A DNA stretch of 64,000 nucleotides from an uncultured Helicobacteraceae bacterium (GCA_947176375.1 CAMWQM010000005.1:22959-86958), one strand, 5' to 3'; counted from the first letter of the stretch, positions 8,867 through 17,579 are shown. The notes: generated by a model not told the origin, from the letters alone. Program-made: numbers and translations.

Positions 8867-9424
8867 CTATTTTTTGCAGTAATACACAAATGCAGGTGGG
8901 ATATTTTTCCAGACTATTTTGGATTTTTCTACATTGCTAAAGACATTAAAAAGCTGTTTTTTGAAATTTGTTGCCATAATCGTTGGCAAAATATACGCAA
9001 AAGTCGCAAAATACCCGCCATTTTGTAGAGAATTATAAATCTGCTCTAGCAAGATTTTCTGCTCATATTGCTTTAGCATAGCCCATGGGATTGAAGAAAT
9101 TATAATATCAGCATTTTGCATACTTCGCTTTGCCATCATATTTTTTAGATTGTTTGCACTGCCTACTTCTATATCTAGTGTATTAAATTTAGTACTTAAA
9201 GCTTTGGCGATTTTGGGATTTATTTCTATTGCAAAAAAATTAGCATCAGGATTCTTTTTTTCTAAAATTGTTTTGGTAAAGATTCCATTGCCTGCACCAA
9301 GTTCTATGATATTATTTGCTTGTTCTATACCCATATTTGTTGTTATCATTTTACTTAATTTGTTTGAACTTGAGCAGATAGCACCCGTTTGTCGTGGGTG
9401 TCTTATGTAATGATATAGTAGCAT
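8867..9424 (-). CDS. Class I SAM-dependent methyltransferase, phospholipid N-methyltransferase-like
   Basis: A 185-residue Rossmann methyltransferase. IIELGAGNGIFTKTIL is the SAM-binding motif I, FFAIEINPKIA supplies the acidic residue of motif II, and IIISSIPWAML fits motif IV. The start HYIRHPRQTGAICSSSNKLS matches the layout of bacterial PmtA-type phosphatidylethanolamine N-methyltransferases, and the end VWKNIPPAFVYYC matches their C-terminus. An rRNA dimethylase (KsgA) relationship is the main alternative, but the protein is too short and lacks the NLPY motif. Monocistronic, flanked by a decayed gene. Confidence 0.7.
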   Translation of the reverse strand: MLLYHYIRHPRQTGAICSSSNKLSKMITTNMGIEQANNIIELGAGNGIFTKTILEKKNPDANFFAIEINPKIAKALSTKFNTLDIEVGSANNLKNMMAKRSMQNADIIISSIPWAMLKQYEQKILLEQIYNSLQNGGYFATFAYILPTIMATNFKKQLFNVFSNVEKSKIVWKNIPPAFVYYCKK

Positions 9425-9568
9425 TATTTTAAATTTCCTTAAGTTGCTTTAAGATAATAAGGGCGTAATTCTATAACAATATAAATTAAAAAATGGTAAA
9501 ATTTAATGAAAAATATGCAATGAGAGGGAAATATTTTTAGGTTATTTAAGGGCGTCATTTGCTTTATT

Positions 9569-10303
9569 GTGATTTTTGGAATCGTATTTTATTTTAGAGA
9601 TAATATTGCTTTTTGTTATGCAAATTTTTTATATAAAGAAGTTTTGCCAAATGGCTTTGACAAGGCAGAATTTAGCGATTTTAAAAATAAAATGGAATCT
9701 AGCAAAGAGCTAGATAAAATTAGAGAGATAAGGCAAATTAGCAAGATTGTGGATTCTAAAAAGAGAGAAACATCATATAAGAGCGCTATTTTAATGTTAG
9801 GTGGAATGCTAGAAAATAGGCTGTTTCAGGCAGTTAGCTTGTATTATTATGGTGCAGGAGATTTGATTTTAATCACAGAGCCGCGAAATTATATCCATAA
9901 TGATTTTGGTGGAAGCTTACAAAGCGAGCTGTCTCAAGCCACAAAGGCGTTGCAATATTTAAAAGTGAATTTTAGCATTATCCCTAGTCTTAAAAATGGC
10001 GCTCAAAGCACGAGAGATGAAGCATTTGATACGATAGATTTTCTAAAAAATAATGAGATAGAGAACATTATTTTGGTTACCGATGAATTCCATTCAAAAA
10101 GGGCTTATGAGACTTTTAGGAGAGAATTTAAAAAAGCAAATATTTCTACAAATCTTTTTATAATCCCAGCTAGTAATAAATTTTACAATATACATACATG
10201 GCACAAAGATGAAAGTGGGCTAATTAACTACACTTTAGAGCTGCCAAAAATCATAATGTTTTATCTAAAAAGTTATAAAATAAGCGGTGTGACAGAGCAT
10301 TGA
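9569..10303 (+). CDS. DUF218 (YdcF/SanA-like) membrane-anchored protein
   Basis: A 244-residue protein with an N-terminal membrane anchor (IVIFGIVFYF...) and a DUF218 domain: AILMLGGMLENR, a Ser/Thr-rich QSTRDEA loop and ILVTDEFHSKRA. DUF218 proteins are linked to envelope or undecaprenyl-lipid metabolism in other bacteria; no function can be fixed here. The only canonical start in frame is GTG at 9569, which lacks a good ribosome site and cuts into the anchor. Coding-like sequence continues upstream to a TGA, and an ATG at about 9521 would join it if the T5 run near 9534 were one base shorter. The true start is uncertain. Confidence 0.7.
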   Translation: MIFGIVFYFRDNIAFCYANFLYKEVLPNGFDKAEFSDFKNKMESSKELDKIREIRQISKIVDSKKRETSYKSAILMLGGMLENRLFQAVSLYYYGAGDLILITEPRNYIHNDFGGSLQSELSQATKALQYLKVNFSIIPSLKNGAQSTRDEAFDTIDFLKNNEIENIILVTDEFHSKRAYETFRREFKKANISTNLFIIPASNKFYNIHTWHKDESGLINYTLELPKIIMFYLKSYKISGVTEH

Positions 10304-10770
10304 CAAATGAAATTAAAAAATATTTAATCTTAAATCTAGCAGAATCTAGCCAAAATTATTAAATCTAAATTTATTAGGTTGTGCTTTTACATTTTTGTTA
10401 TTTTAAGAAATGTTTATAAATCTAAGTTTTATAAATAATGCTAATGAGGGAGATTTATTGCGAAGCGTGAAAAAAAAAAGGGGGGGGGTATTGTAATGAT
10501 AAATATTTATAGTTGGTTGGATATGTTTTAAGTTTAGATTCTTGTTTTAAAAGGATTCTGCTTTTTGTGCTAAATTTGATTTACTATAGATTCTATGTTG
10601 ATGCTTGGAGTTTGCTTTTTTAGATTCCAAATATTTTATAGATTCTAGTATTTTGAATGCTAAATTTTCCAAAATACTTTTTACTGGATTCTAAATATTA
10701 AAATGTATGGTGATTGAAGAAAATATTTTAGCTTATAGAGAAACTCCCTATAAGCCATTCTTTAAATCTA
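10304..10770. other. Intergenic region with poly-A/poly-G tract
   Basis: No gene recognised on either strand. It holds A10 followed by G9 (10470-10488) and several AGATTCT-type words, for example near 10537. The flanking genes converge (DUF218 plus, PepSY minus), so this is not a shared promoter region. It may be the remains of a lost gene. Confidence 0.4.
10470..10488 (+). repeat. Homopolymer A10-G9 tract
   Basis: Ten A then nine G. G tracts of this length are slippage-prone contingency sites in Helicobacter and Campylobacter. No intact reading frame spans it, so a live switch cannot be assigned. A near-identical A9-G9 tract lies at 25803-25820. Confidence 0.8.
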
Positions 10771-11190
10771 TTAATCGTCCATTTTTTGACCTAATATATT
10801 GCCATTTGTATCAACATAGATTTTCATTCTACTTGCTAGTTTTACCTCAAAGCCACTCCATTCTTTTTCAACTTTTATGATATTTACATTTGGGTAAGCT
10901 TTAGCTATTGCACTTGATACAGGGGCAGGAAATACTGCAGATGCAACGCCATTGTAGTTTTCAATCTCTTTCCAGTCACCATTTAGATAAAACTCCACTT
11001 TGTAGCCATTTGATAGCATCACTTCAAAGCTATCATTATCTTGCATAGCCATCGTAATATTGTCCTTTAATGTATTAGCGATGAAACTTTGTGCTTTTTG
11101 TGGCAAACTAGTAGCAGGGATTGGCATATCTGCAAATGCAAATGCACCAAACAATCCACATACAGCCAAAAATCTTAAAACTAATTTCAT
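10771..11190 (-). CDS. Secreted PepSY-like domain protein
   Basis: A 139-residue protein with a signal peptide (basic start, hydrophobic core, cleavage near AFA-DMPIP at about residue 20). The mature part has two similar beta-rich units ending in NGDWKEIENYNG and a C-terminal MKIYVDTNGNILGQ, the pattern of the PepSY-like (DUF2874) periplasmic family, which is of unknown function. A strong AAGGAGG ribosome site precedes the ATG, and a TATAAT lies at 11217-11222 on the same strand. Monocistronic. Probably periplasmic and well translated. Confidence 0.8.
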   Translation of the reverse strand: MKLVLRFLAVCGLFGAFAFADMPIPATSLPQKAQSFIANTLKDNITMAMQDNDSFEVMLSNGYKVEFYLNGDWKEIENYNGVASAVFPAPVSSAIAKAYPNVNIIKVEKEWSGFEVKLASRMKIYVDTNGNILGQKMDD

Positions 11191-11216
11191 TGTTCCTCCT
11201 TATAATTGAAATTAGA

Positions 11217-11222
11217 ATTATA
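11217..11222 (-). promoter_or_regulatory. -10 box for the PepSY-like gene
   Basis: TATAAT on the minus strand, 27 bases before the ATG at 11190, with an AAGGAGG site between them. A compact, plausible promoter; sequence evidence only. Confidence 0.5.
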
Positions 11223-11833
11223 TTGTATCATAATTAAACTTATTAAGCCATATTTAAGCAAAATATATAATGTTATGAAGATTTAGAATCTACATTTAAA
11301 ATAAATCGAATTTAGCCAATCTAACCGAATCTAACCAAAAAAGCAGAATCCTTTTAAAATAAGAATCTAAAATAGATTCAACAGATTCCATTTCTGTGAT
11401 AGCTTCTACTTCGCTAGATTTTGGAGATTCCACTTTATTCTCGCTAAGTCAAGATAGAATCTAAATTTGAGTAAATGAGAATCTAGTTTAGTTTTTATGG
11501 TTTAAATCTTAAAATGTTCTTTGAAATAATGCGATAAATACAATCTTTAATATGAATATAATTTGTAGATTCTTTAGAGTTTAGGTTTGGAGTTTGATTT
11601 AAATTTAGATTCTAGAAATAATACTAAACCAAAAAAGCTTTTTCTGATTCCACTTACTTTACAATAGTTCGGATTGTATAAATCTAATTATGCCACTCAC
11701 ACTTTTGATTTTTAAAGTATAGAAAAAACTATGGCTTATTTATAAGATTTATCATTTGGCTTGTTGGTTAATTAAAAAACATTTTTAAAATTTCTGCAAA
11801 TTAAACATTAAATTTTTTTAAAGAAAAAGCAAG

Positions 11834-11839
11834 TATAAT
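11834..11839 (+). promoter_or_regulatory. -10 box upstream of mltD
   Basis: TATAAT preceded by AAG, 33 bases before the TTG start of mltD, with AAGGA at 11862-11866. It probably drives mltD-rlpA and may read into the downstream envelope block. Confidence 0.55.
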
Positions 11840-11872
11840 AGCGGGTTTATTAATATTTTTTAAGGAAATTAT

Positions 11873-12997
11873 TTGAATATAAAGTTATATTTTATGCTAA
11901 TTTGCTTGTTTTGCCTAAATTTACAAGCTAGTTTTTATGAATATCAAAATACTTTAAATGCGCAAAATATTTTAACAGCTTTCGATATAGACACTTCATA
12001 TCAAGTTGATACTGCATTATTTACGCAACATTATGAAAGGACTATTGGCAAGGAGTGGGAGCATTTTGTGGAGAGTTATGATAAAGGTTATGAATATATC
12101 CCTATTTTAAAGCAAATGTTGAGTGATGCCGAAGTGCCGCAAGAATTTCTATATCTAGCAATGGCTGAATCTAGATTCTCAACTAAAGCGTATTCTACAA
12201 AGCAAGCTTCTGGAATATGGCAGATTATACCCTCTACCGCCCGCTCTTTAGGACTTAAGATTGATGATTTTATAGATGAGAGACGAGACCCTATTAAATC
12301 CACAGAAGCAGCAATCAAATATCTAAAATTCCTAAAAGAGAGCACAGGGAAATGGTATTTGGCAGCTATGGCTTATAATTGTGGTATAGGGCGATTACAA
12401 AAAGCCATAAAAGAAGCAGGAAGCGATGATATAAATATTTTAATGGATGGTGAGAAGCAGTATATTCCGCTTGAGACACGAAACTACATAAGGCTTATTT
12501 TATCTATGAATGTGGCTTTTAGCAACATAGACACACTAAAAACACAAGATAAAGAATATTTTTTAAATCGTGGCACTACCACTACGCTTGCTTCTGTAAA
12601 GGTGAGAGGTGGAACAAGCTTGGAATCCATCTCAAAAGGTGCTGGAATGAAATTTGATGATTTAAAAAGCTATAATCGGCAGTTTAGATATGGCTTTCTT
12701 CCACCTAGTGATACGGAATTTGATGTGTATTTACCTTATGAGCACCTTTTAACTTTTAAGAAAAATTTTAAGCCACAAAAAGTAGATTTATCAAAATTCA
12801 TCATAGTTTATAAGGTTAAAAAAGGCGATAGCCTCTATAGCATAGCAAAAAAATATAATATAAGCATAGCAAGTCTAAAAAATGCAAATAATATCAAGAA
12901 ATCACTTCTATCCATTAATCAAAAATTGGTTATTCCGCTAAAACACACTAATACAAAGCTAGCAAATAATACTTTGGCTAAAAAAATCAAAAAATAA
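11873..12997 (+). CDS. mltD: Membrane-bound lytic murein transglycosylase D
   Basis: Cleaves peptidoglycan between MurNAc and GlcNAc to form 1,6-anhydro ends. It has a signal peptide (residues 1-19), then an SLT domain with the catalytic Glu in AMAESRFSTKAYS, followed by SGIWQIIPSTARSLGL and MAYNCGIGRL. One C-terminal LysM repeat (about 300-350, YKVKKGDSLYSIAKKYNIS) binds glycan. It starts at TTG with AAGGA 6 bases before. H. pylori carries a homologue once named DniR beside rlpA, as here. The 374-residue length is typical, with one LysM rather than several. Confidence 0.92.
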   Translation: MNIKLYFMLICLFCLNLQASFYEYQNTLNAQNILTAFDIDTSYQVDTALFTQHYERTIGKEWEHFVESYDKGYEYIPILKQMLSDAEVPQEFLYLAMAESRFSTKAYSTKQASGIWQIIPSTARSLGLKIDDFIDERRDPIKSTEAAIKYLKFLKESTGKWYLAAMAYNCGIGRLQKAIKEAGSDDINILMDGEKQYIPLETRNYIRLILSMNVAFSNIDTLKTQDKEYFLNRGTTTTLASVKVRGGTSLESISKGAGMKFDDLKSYNRQFRYGFLPPSDTEFDVYLPYEHLLTFKKNFKPQKVDLSKFIIVYKVKKGDSLYSIAKKYNISIASLKNANNIKKSLLSINQKLVIPLKHTNTKLANNTLAKKIKK

Positions 12998-13012
12998 ATG
13001 AGGGCAATTTAA

Positions 13013-13996
13013 ATGAGTTGGAAAATATATCAATTAGTCTATATTGCTATAGTAGCTATTATTATAGTTGGCTGTGCAAGCACTAGCACATATCGTGGAG
13101 GGGTTGGAGCATATCAAGATTATGATGGATTCGAGGATTATTTAAATAGATATTCACCTAGTAAAAATCCTAATCAATCCAAAAACACTTATAGCACAAT
13201 TACAAAGCAATCTAGTAAAAACGAGAAGATAGAATCTAGCATTCCGCCAACTTCACCTGAAAATGTTAGACTAGGCGAAGCTAGAGATTCAGAGGCGATA
13301 CAAAAAGCCACAATGAAACCATATCAAATAAATGGCAAATGGTATTATCCACAGAGGGTTAGCATAGGCGAGAGCTATGATGGTATCGCCTCTTGGTATG
13401 GTCCAGACTTTCATAATAAAAAAACTTCAAATGGTGAAATTTATAATATGAATCTTCACACAGCAGCACACAAGACATTGCCTATGAATACAATTGTAAA
13501 AGTCATTAGCTTAGATACGAATAAAAGCACTATTGTTAGGATAAATGATAGGGGTCCATTTGTAGAAGGTAGAATCATAGATTTATCAGCAGCAGCTGCA
13601 AAAGATATTGATATGATAAAGACAGGGACTGCAAAAGTAAATATTGAAATCATTGGCTTTGGTGGGATAGTTTCTAATGATGTGGCGGAAAATTCAACGA
13701 TAATAAAAGATATGGTTAATTCTAGCGAATTTAAAAATGAATTCACAACAGGTGAAGTCAAAGAAGTTGTAGATGGTGGAATCTTTGCAGTGCAAATAGG
13801 CGCTTTTAGAAATCAAAGTGGTGCAGAAACCTACAAAAACACACATAGATACGATAATTATTCCACTATTGTTAAAAAAGGGGAGTTAGACAATAAGCCT
13901 ATTTTTAGAGTATTTATTAGTGGATTTAAAAGCGAGGATGAGGCTAGAGATTTTATAAAAAGAAAAGGTATTGATGGATTTTTAATGAGGGATTAG
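13013..13996 (+). CDS. rlpA: Septal ring lytic transglycosylase RlpA (lipoprotein)
   Basis: A 327-residue outer-membrane lipoprotein. The N-terminal hydrophobic stretch ends in IVGCAS, a lipobox. The central double-psi barrel has ASWYGPDFHNKKTSNGE and RINDRGPFVEGRIIDLS, containing the family's catalytic Asp. A C-terminal SPOR domain (FAVQIGAFRNQSGAETY) targets denuded glycan at the division site. It lies 15 bases after mltD and shares its operon; both act on peptidoglycan, RlpA on strands lacking stem peptides. The N-terminal linker is Ser/Asn-rich. Confidence 0.92.
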   Translation: MSWKIYQLVYIAIVAIIIVGCASTSTYRGGVGAYQDYDGFEDYLNRYSPSKNPNQSKNTYSTITKQSSKNEKIESSIPPTSPENVRLGEARDSEAIQKATMKPYQINGKWYYPQRVSIGESYDGIASWYGPDFHNKKTSNGEIYNMNLHTAAHKTLPMNTIVKVISLDTNKSTIVRINDRGPFVEGRIIDLSAAAAKDIDMIKTGTAKVNIEIIGFGGIVSNDVAENSTIIKDMVNSSEFKNEFTTGEVKEVVDGGIFAVQIGAFRNQSGAETYKNTHRYDNYSTIVKKGELDNKPIFRVFISGFKSEDEARDFIKRKGIDGFLMRD

Positions 13997-14046
13997 AAAC
14001 TGAATTTTAAGACTTCTATCACAAGATTCTACATAAAGGAAATGCA

Positions 14047-14619
14047 ATGAAAGAACTAACTAGAGAGACAAAAGAGACAAATATTAAAGCGAAACTCGAT
14101 ATCTATGGAAGTGGAAACTATGAGATAAATACTGGCATTGGCTTTTTTAATCATATGCTTGAATCTTTTAGCAAACACAGCCTTATTGATTTAAAGCTAG
14201 AGTGCAAGGGTGATTTACACATAGATTCTCATCATAGTGTGGAGGATTGCGGAATTGTGATAGGAAAATTGCTAAACGAAAGCCTCTATCCTATCAAAAA
14301 TATTGAGAGATTCTCTAGCTCTAGCGTTGTAATGGACGAATCTTGCGTGGAATGTTCTGTTGATATTTCAAATAGGGCATTTTTAGTTTTTGAAGTGCCT
14401 CTAGAGGGTAAAATTGGCTGCTTTGACGCTGAATTGATTGAAGAATTTTTTAAAGCCCTAGTTTCTAATGCCAACATAAATACACACATAATCTTTAAGC
14501 GAGGAAAAAACAAGCATCACATAGCTGAAGCAGTTTTTAAGAGTTTTGCGATAGCTTTTAGAAATGCAATCAAGCTAAATGATAGAGTTTCTATGCCTAG
14601 CACAAAAGGAATCTTATAA
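14047..14619 (+). CDS. hisB: Imidazoleglycerol-phosphate dehydratase
   Basis: Sixth step of histidine synthesis: dehydrates imidazoleglycerol phosphate to imidazoleacetol phosphate, using Mn. Conserved metal-site motifs are GIGFFNHMLESFSKHS, DSHHSVEDCGI and KHHIAEAVFKSFA. At 190 residues it is the single-function form without the phosphatase domain. AAGGAA precedes the ATG. It sits alone among envelope genes rather than in a his operon. Its presence separates this organism from H. pylori, which cannot make histidine. Confidence 0.95.
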   Translation: MKELTRETKETNIKAKLDIYGSGNYEINTGIGFFNHMLESFSKHSLIDLKLECKGDLHIDSHHSVEDCGIVIGKLLNESLYPIKNIERFSSSSVVMDESCVECSVDISNRAFLVFEVPLEGKIGCFDAELIEEFFKALVSNANINTHIIFKRGKNKHHIAEAVFKSFAIAFRNAIKLNDRVSMPSTKGIL

Positions 14620-14641
14620 TTTATGCAAAAAAGAGGAGTCT

Positions 14642-15133
14642 ATGATAGAGCTTTTATGTATTGATGTTGATGGCACGATGAGTGATGGTAAGCTCTATTA
14701 TTCAAAAAATGGCGAAGAAATAAAAACTTTTAATGTAAAAGATGGACTAGCCCTTGCCTATTGGCATAAAATTGGTAGAAAGAGTGCTATTATCACAGGA
14801 CGGGATAGTGAGATTCTAAAGATTCGAGCCAATGAGCTAAAAATTGATTATTTATTTATGGGAATAAAAAACAAAGGCGAGTGCGTGCGAAATCTCAAAA
14901 AAGATTTAAATCTAGATTCTATTTCTATTGCCTCTATTGGAGATGATATGAATGATATTTCTATGTTCAGGGAATGTGGCATTAGCTTTGGTGTGAAAAA
15001 TTGTGCAAATGGTATAAAAAATATAGCAAATATCATTTTAAGCAGCAATGGTGGTGAAGGTGCTGTGCGGGAAGCTATCGAGATGATTTTAAAGCAAGAG
15101 GACTTATATGAAGAGTTTATTAAATATTGGTAA
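14642..15133 (+). CDS. kdsC: 3-deoxy-D-manno-octulosonate 8-phosphate phosphatase
   Basis: HAD-family phosphatase that releases KDO for lipid A core assembly. LLCIDVDGTMSDG holds the nucleophile Asp, ITGRDS the second motif, and IGDDMNDISMF the metal-binding motif. I chose the ATG at 14642 because GAGGAG lies just before it and the product then begins at MIELLCIDVDG; an earlier in-frame ATG would add 21 unrelated residues inside hisB. 163 residues, normal. Its end overlaps lptC by 26 bases, linking KDO production with LPS export genes. Confidence 0.93.
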   Translation: MIELLCIDVDGTMSDGKLYYSKNGEEIKTFNVKDGLALAYWHKIGRKSAIITGRDSEILKIRANELKIDYLFMGIKNKGECVRNLKKDLNLDSISIASIGDDMNDISMFRECGISFGVKNCANGIKNIANIILSSNGGEGAVREAIEMILKQEDLYEEFIKYW

Positions 15134-15650
15134 TAGCGTCTCTTTATTTTTCATTCTGCTTTTAATTTCTTGCATAATTATTATATTTTCATTTGATAAA
15201 AGTGCTACTTTGACTTATAATACTATTGGCGAGATTCCATTAATTGAAATAAATGATTTTACTGCTTATGAAATAACAAAAGATGCTCTAAATACAAAAA
15301 TCACTGCTAAAAATGCAAAGCGATTTGATAACTATGAGGAAATGAGCAACATTGAGCTAGAAAAAAAGAGCAATCAAATACTAGATAAACTAACCGCCCC
15401 CACAGCACTTAAAAAAGAAAATATTATATATTTTGATAATGGCGTGAAAAATTTGCGAGATGATTTTGAAATGTTTAGCACTAAAGCTATATACCACATA
15501 GATTCTAAAATCATTAATGGCAATGGCAATTTTCACATAACTAGCCCATCTCAAAATATAATTGGACAAAATATCTACTATGATATGCAAAGTGGTAACA
15601 TCAAAGCCATTAATATACAGGCTAAATTAAAGCCAAAAGAGACTAAATAA
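15108..15650 (+). CDS. lptC: LPS export protein LptC-like
   Basis: A 180-residue protein with a single N-terminal membrane anchor (about residues 10-30) and a periplasmic beta-rich domain, matching LptC, the bitopic partner of LptB2FG that passes lipopolysaccharide to LptA. The family is weakly conserved; the call rests on size, topology, the C-terminal pattern (IIGQNIYYDMQSGNI) and position between kdsC and lptA. The ATG lies inside kdsC and the stop shares a base with the lptA start (TAATG), so translation is coupled. Confidence 0.8.
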   Translation: MKSLLNIGNSVSLFFILLLISCIIIIFSFDKSATLTYNTIGEIPLIEINDFTAYEITKDALNTKITAKNAKRFDNYEEMSNIELEKKSNQILDKLTAPTALKKENIIYFDNGVKNLRDDFEMFSTKAIYHIDSKIINGNGNFHITSPSQNIIGQNIYYDMQSGNIKAINIQAKLKPKETK

Positions 15651-16117
15651 TGAGAATCTTATTAGCCTTTATTATGTTTTTAGCGCTAAATGCAGAAGAT
15701 TCCATACTTGAGATAAATGCGCTTAAATTTAGTGCGAATGAAAAAGAGGGAATTATCGAGCTAGAAAATAATGTTGAGATAAAAAAAGGCAAAGATGAGT
15801 TATATGCTCCAAAAGTTGTGATTAATGTAGATAAAAAAAATAATCCAACGCAATATACTGCCTATGGTGGCGTGATTTTCGTAGTTGTTACAAAAGATAA
15901 TAGATATTTAAGAGGCAGAGCAAATGAAGTGCATTATAATGCTACAAATGGCGAGTATAAGCTAATTGGCAATAGTGAAATAAAAGAGGATAATAAAGTC
16001 AATGTCGTAGTTGGTGAGGAAATAATCGTAAACAATGAAATAGGATATGTAAATATCACAGGCACAACAAACAAACCAGCAAAACTCATTTTTAAAATGG
16101 AAAAAAAAGATGAATAG
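15650..16117 (+). CDS. lptA: LPS transport periplasmic protein LptA
   Basis: A 155-residue OstA-like protein with a signal peptide (cleavage near ALNA). The beta-jellyroll pattern is visible in LKFSANEKEGIIELENNVEI, YGGVIFVVVTKDNRYLRG and EVHYNATNGEYKLIGN. LptA forms the periplasmic bridge that carries lipopolysaccharide to the outer membrane. It overlaps lptC by one base and engB by 8. Part of the kdsC-lptC-lptA-engB run also found in H. pylori. Confidence 0.85.
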   Translation: MRILLAFIMFLALNAEDSILEINALKFSANEKEGIIELENNVEIKKGKDELYAPKVVINVDKKNNPTQYTAYGGVIFVVVTKDNRYLRGRANEVHYNATNGEYKLIGNSEIKEDNKVNVVVGEEIIVNNEIGYVNITGTTNKPAKLIFKMEKKDE

Positions 16118-16994
16118 AAAAAAAGTTTCTATCAATTTAGTTTCTAAAGGAAAAAGAGAGTTGGCTAAAGTAGATTCTAAAATTGGTTGTGTTAATTTGG
16201 ATTCTAGTTTAAATTCTGCTAAAGCTGTTTTGAATCCCACGAAATTAGATTCTATTAGTGTAGATTCCATAAATGTGGTGGAATCTAAATTTCTACTATC
16301 AATAGAGCGATACTCTCAAGCTCCCGCTCCGCTATATACTGAAATTGCCATTCTTGGACGAAGCAATGTTGGTAAATCTAGCATAATAAATGCAATACTA
16401 AATAATAAAAATCTAGCTAAAAGCTCCTCTACACCTGGAAAAACTAGATTAATAAATTTTTTTTTATCAACTTGGAGAATTGGCAAAAAAAAGAATGATA
16501 AAAGTGTCTCCAACAAAATTAAAGATTCCAAAAATGTAGATTTAGCTTTAAAATCTAATCTTTTAGATTCTGGCAAAACTCTAGATTCTATTTTTAAAGA
16601 AATAGAGAGTGAAAAAAAAGAAGATAATAAATTTGATTTGCGATTTATTGATTTTCCAGGATTTGGTTATGCAAAAGTAAGTAAAGAGCAGAAAAATGTA
16701 TGGGATAGAAATTTAAGCGAATTTTTAAAAAAAAGGGATTCTATAAAATTATATATTCACCTAATAGATTCAAGACATTTAAACCTCTCTATTGATAACG
16801 AAATTAGAAATTTTCTTTCAAAGATTCTTCGCCCTGATAGCGAAATCATAGAAGTTTTCACAAAAGCAGATAAATTAAATAAAATTGCACTCTCAAATCT
16901 TAAAAAACTAGATAAAATTAGTGTCTCTATTAAAGACAATCAAAGCATTAGAAATTTAAGAAAAATGATATTAAATAAACTTTATGGGGTTTAA
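16110..16994 (+). CDS. engB: Ribosome biogenesis GTPase EngB/YsxC with low-complexity insertions
   Basis: Essential GTPase for large-subunit maturation. G1 is GRSNVGKSS, G2 region SSTPGKTRLINFF, G3 DFPGFGYAKVS, G4 FTKADKL. The usual length is about 200 residues; this one has 294. The excess is an N-terminal stretch (about residues 1-58) and an insertion (about 130-170) between the G2 region and G3, both rich in LDS, DSK and ES and encoded by repeated AGATTCT-like words. The GTPase motifs are intact and the frame is open. A GTG near 16275 would remove the extension but lacks a ribosome site. Overlaps lptA. Confidence 0.9.
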   Translation: MNRKKVSINLVSKGKRELAKVDSKIGCVNLDSSLNSAKAVLNPTKLDSISVDSINVVESKFLLSIERYSQAPAPLYTEIAILGRSNVGKSSIINAILNNKNLAKSSSTPGKTRLINFFLSTWRIGKKKNDKSVSNKIKDSKNVDLALKSNLLDSGKTLDSIFKEIESEKKEDNKFDLRFIDFPGFGYAKVSKEQKNVWDRNLSEFLKKRDSIKLYIHLIDSRHLNLSIDNEIRNFLSKILRPDSEIIEVFTKADKLNKIALSNLKKLDKISVSIKDNQSIRNLRKMILNKLYGV

Positions 16995-17579
16995 ATGTTT
17001 GAGATACAAAAGCCACTTTTAAGCGACATAGCCCAAATGCGTAATCTAATAATGCCAGAAGTGCAAAATGGCATAATCCTAGATAGAAGCGAAGATGAGA
17101 TGGCAAATGCAATTCGCTCTTACAGCATAGTAGTAGAATCTAGCCCCTTAGATTCTAAAGATTTGGATTCTTATTTGTGCCAAAATATAGAATCTAACAC
17201 AGAACCTAATAAACTAGATTCTAGAGATTTGGATTCTACCTCTAAAATCACTTTAATTAATGATAAAAAGCATATAATAGGCTTTAGTGCCTTGCATATA
17301 CATTCAAACACACTTGGAGAGGTGCGCTCCCTAATCATCAAAAAAGATTATAGGCGCAAAGGCATTGCCACAAAACTAATAGAGCATTTATTAAATGAAG
17401 CTAAGATTCTAGGACTAAAGCAGATTTTAACGCTAACATATCAAAAGCAGGTTTTTGAAAAACTAGGATTTAGAGAAATAGCGAAGAAATCTTTGCCAAA
17501 TCATAAAATTTGGGCGGATTGTGTAAAATGCAAACATTTCCCGATATGCGACGAAATAGCCTTAATCAAAACACTCTAA
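16995..17579 (+). CDS. GNAT-family N-acetyltransferase (short ArgA-like)
   Basis: A 194-residue GNAT enzyme. The acetyl-CoA loop RSLIIKKDYRRKGIATKLI (motif A) is clear, followed by ILTLTYQKQVFEKLGF. The start EIQKPLLSDIAQMRNLI and the Cys-rich tail CVKCKHFPICDE recall short N-acetylglutamate synthases of Campylobacterota, so acetylation of glutamate for arginine synthesis is a guess. Residues about 50-85 are a Ser/Asp/Leu-rich insertion with four AGATTCT/AGAATCT words at 17135-17222. It begins directly after the engB stop. Confidence 0.7.
   Translation: MFEIQKPLLSDIAQMRNLIMPEVQNGIILDRSEDEMANAIRSYSIVVESSPLDSKDLDSYLCQNIESNTEPNKLDSRDLDSTSKITLINDKKHIIGFSALHIHSNTLGEVRSLIIKKDYRRKGIATKLIEHLLNEAKILGLKQILTLTYQKQVFEKLGFREIAKKSLPNHKIWADCVKCKHFPICDEIALIKTL

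Larger units (their letters stand above)
11191..11872. other. Intergenic region rich in AGATTCT/AGAATCT words
   Basis: No open reading frame of note in 680 bases between divergent genes. At least five copies of AGATTCT or AGAATCT occur within about 300 bases (11285, 11372, 11456, 11478, 11578), plus near-matches. The right end carries the mltD promoter. It could be an eroded gene, but no protein could be reconstructed. Confidence 0.5.

Noticed and set aside
11191..11872. Clustered AGAATCT words as a CRISPR array or regular tandem repeat
   Set aside because: Spacing is irregular, the unit is only 7 bases and it occurs in both orientations; no cas genes are in the window.
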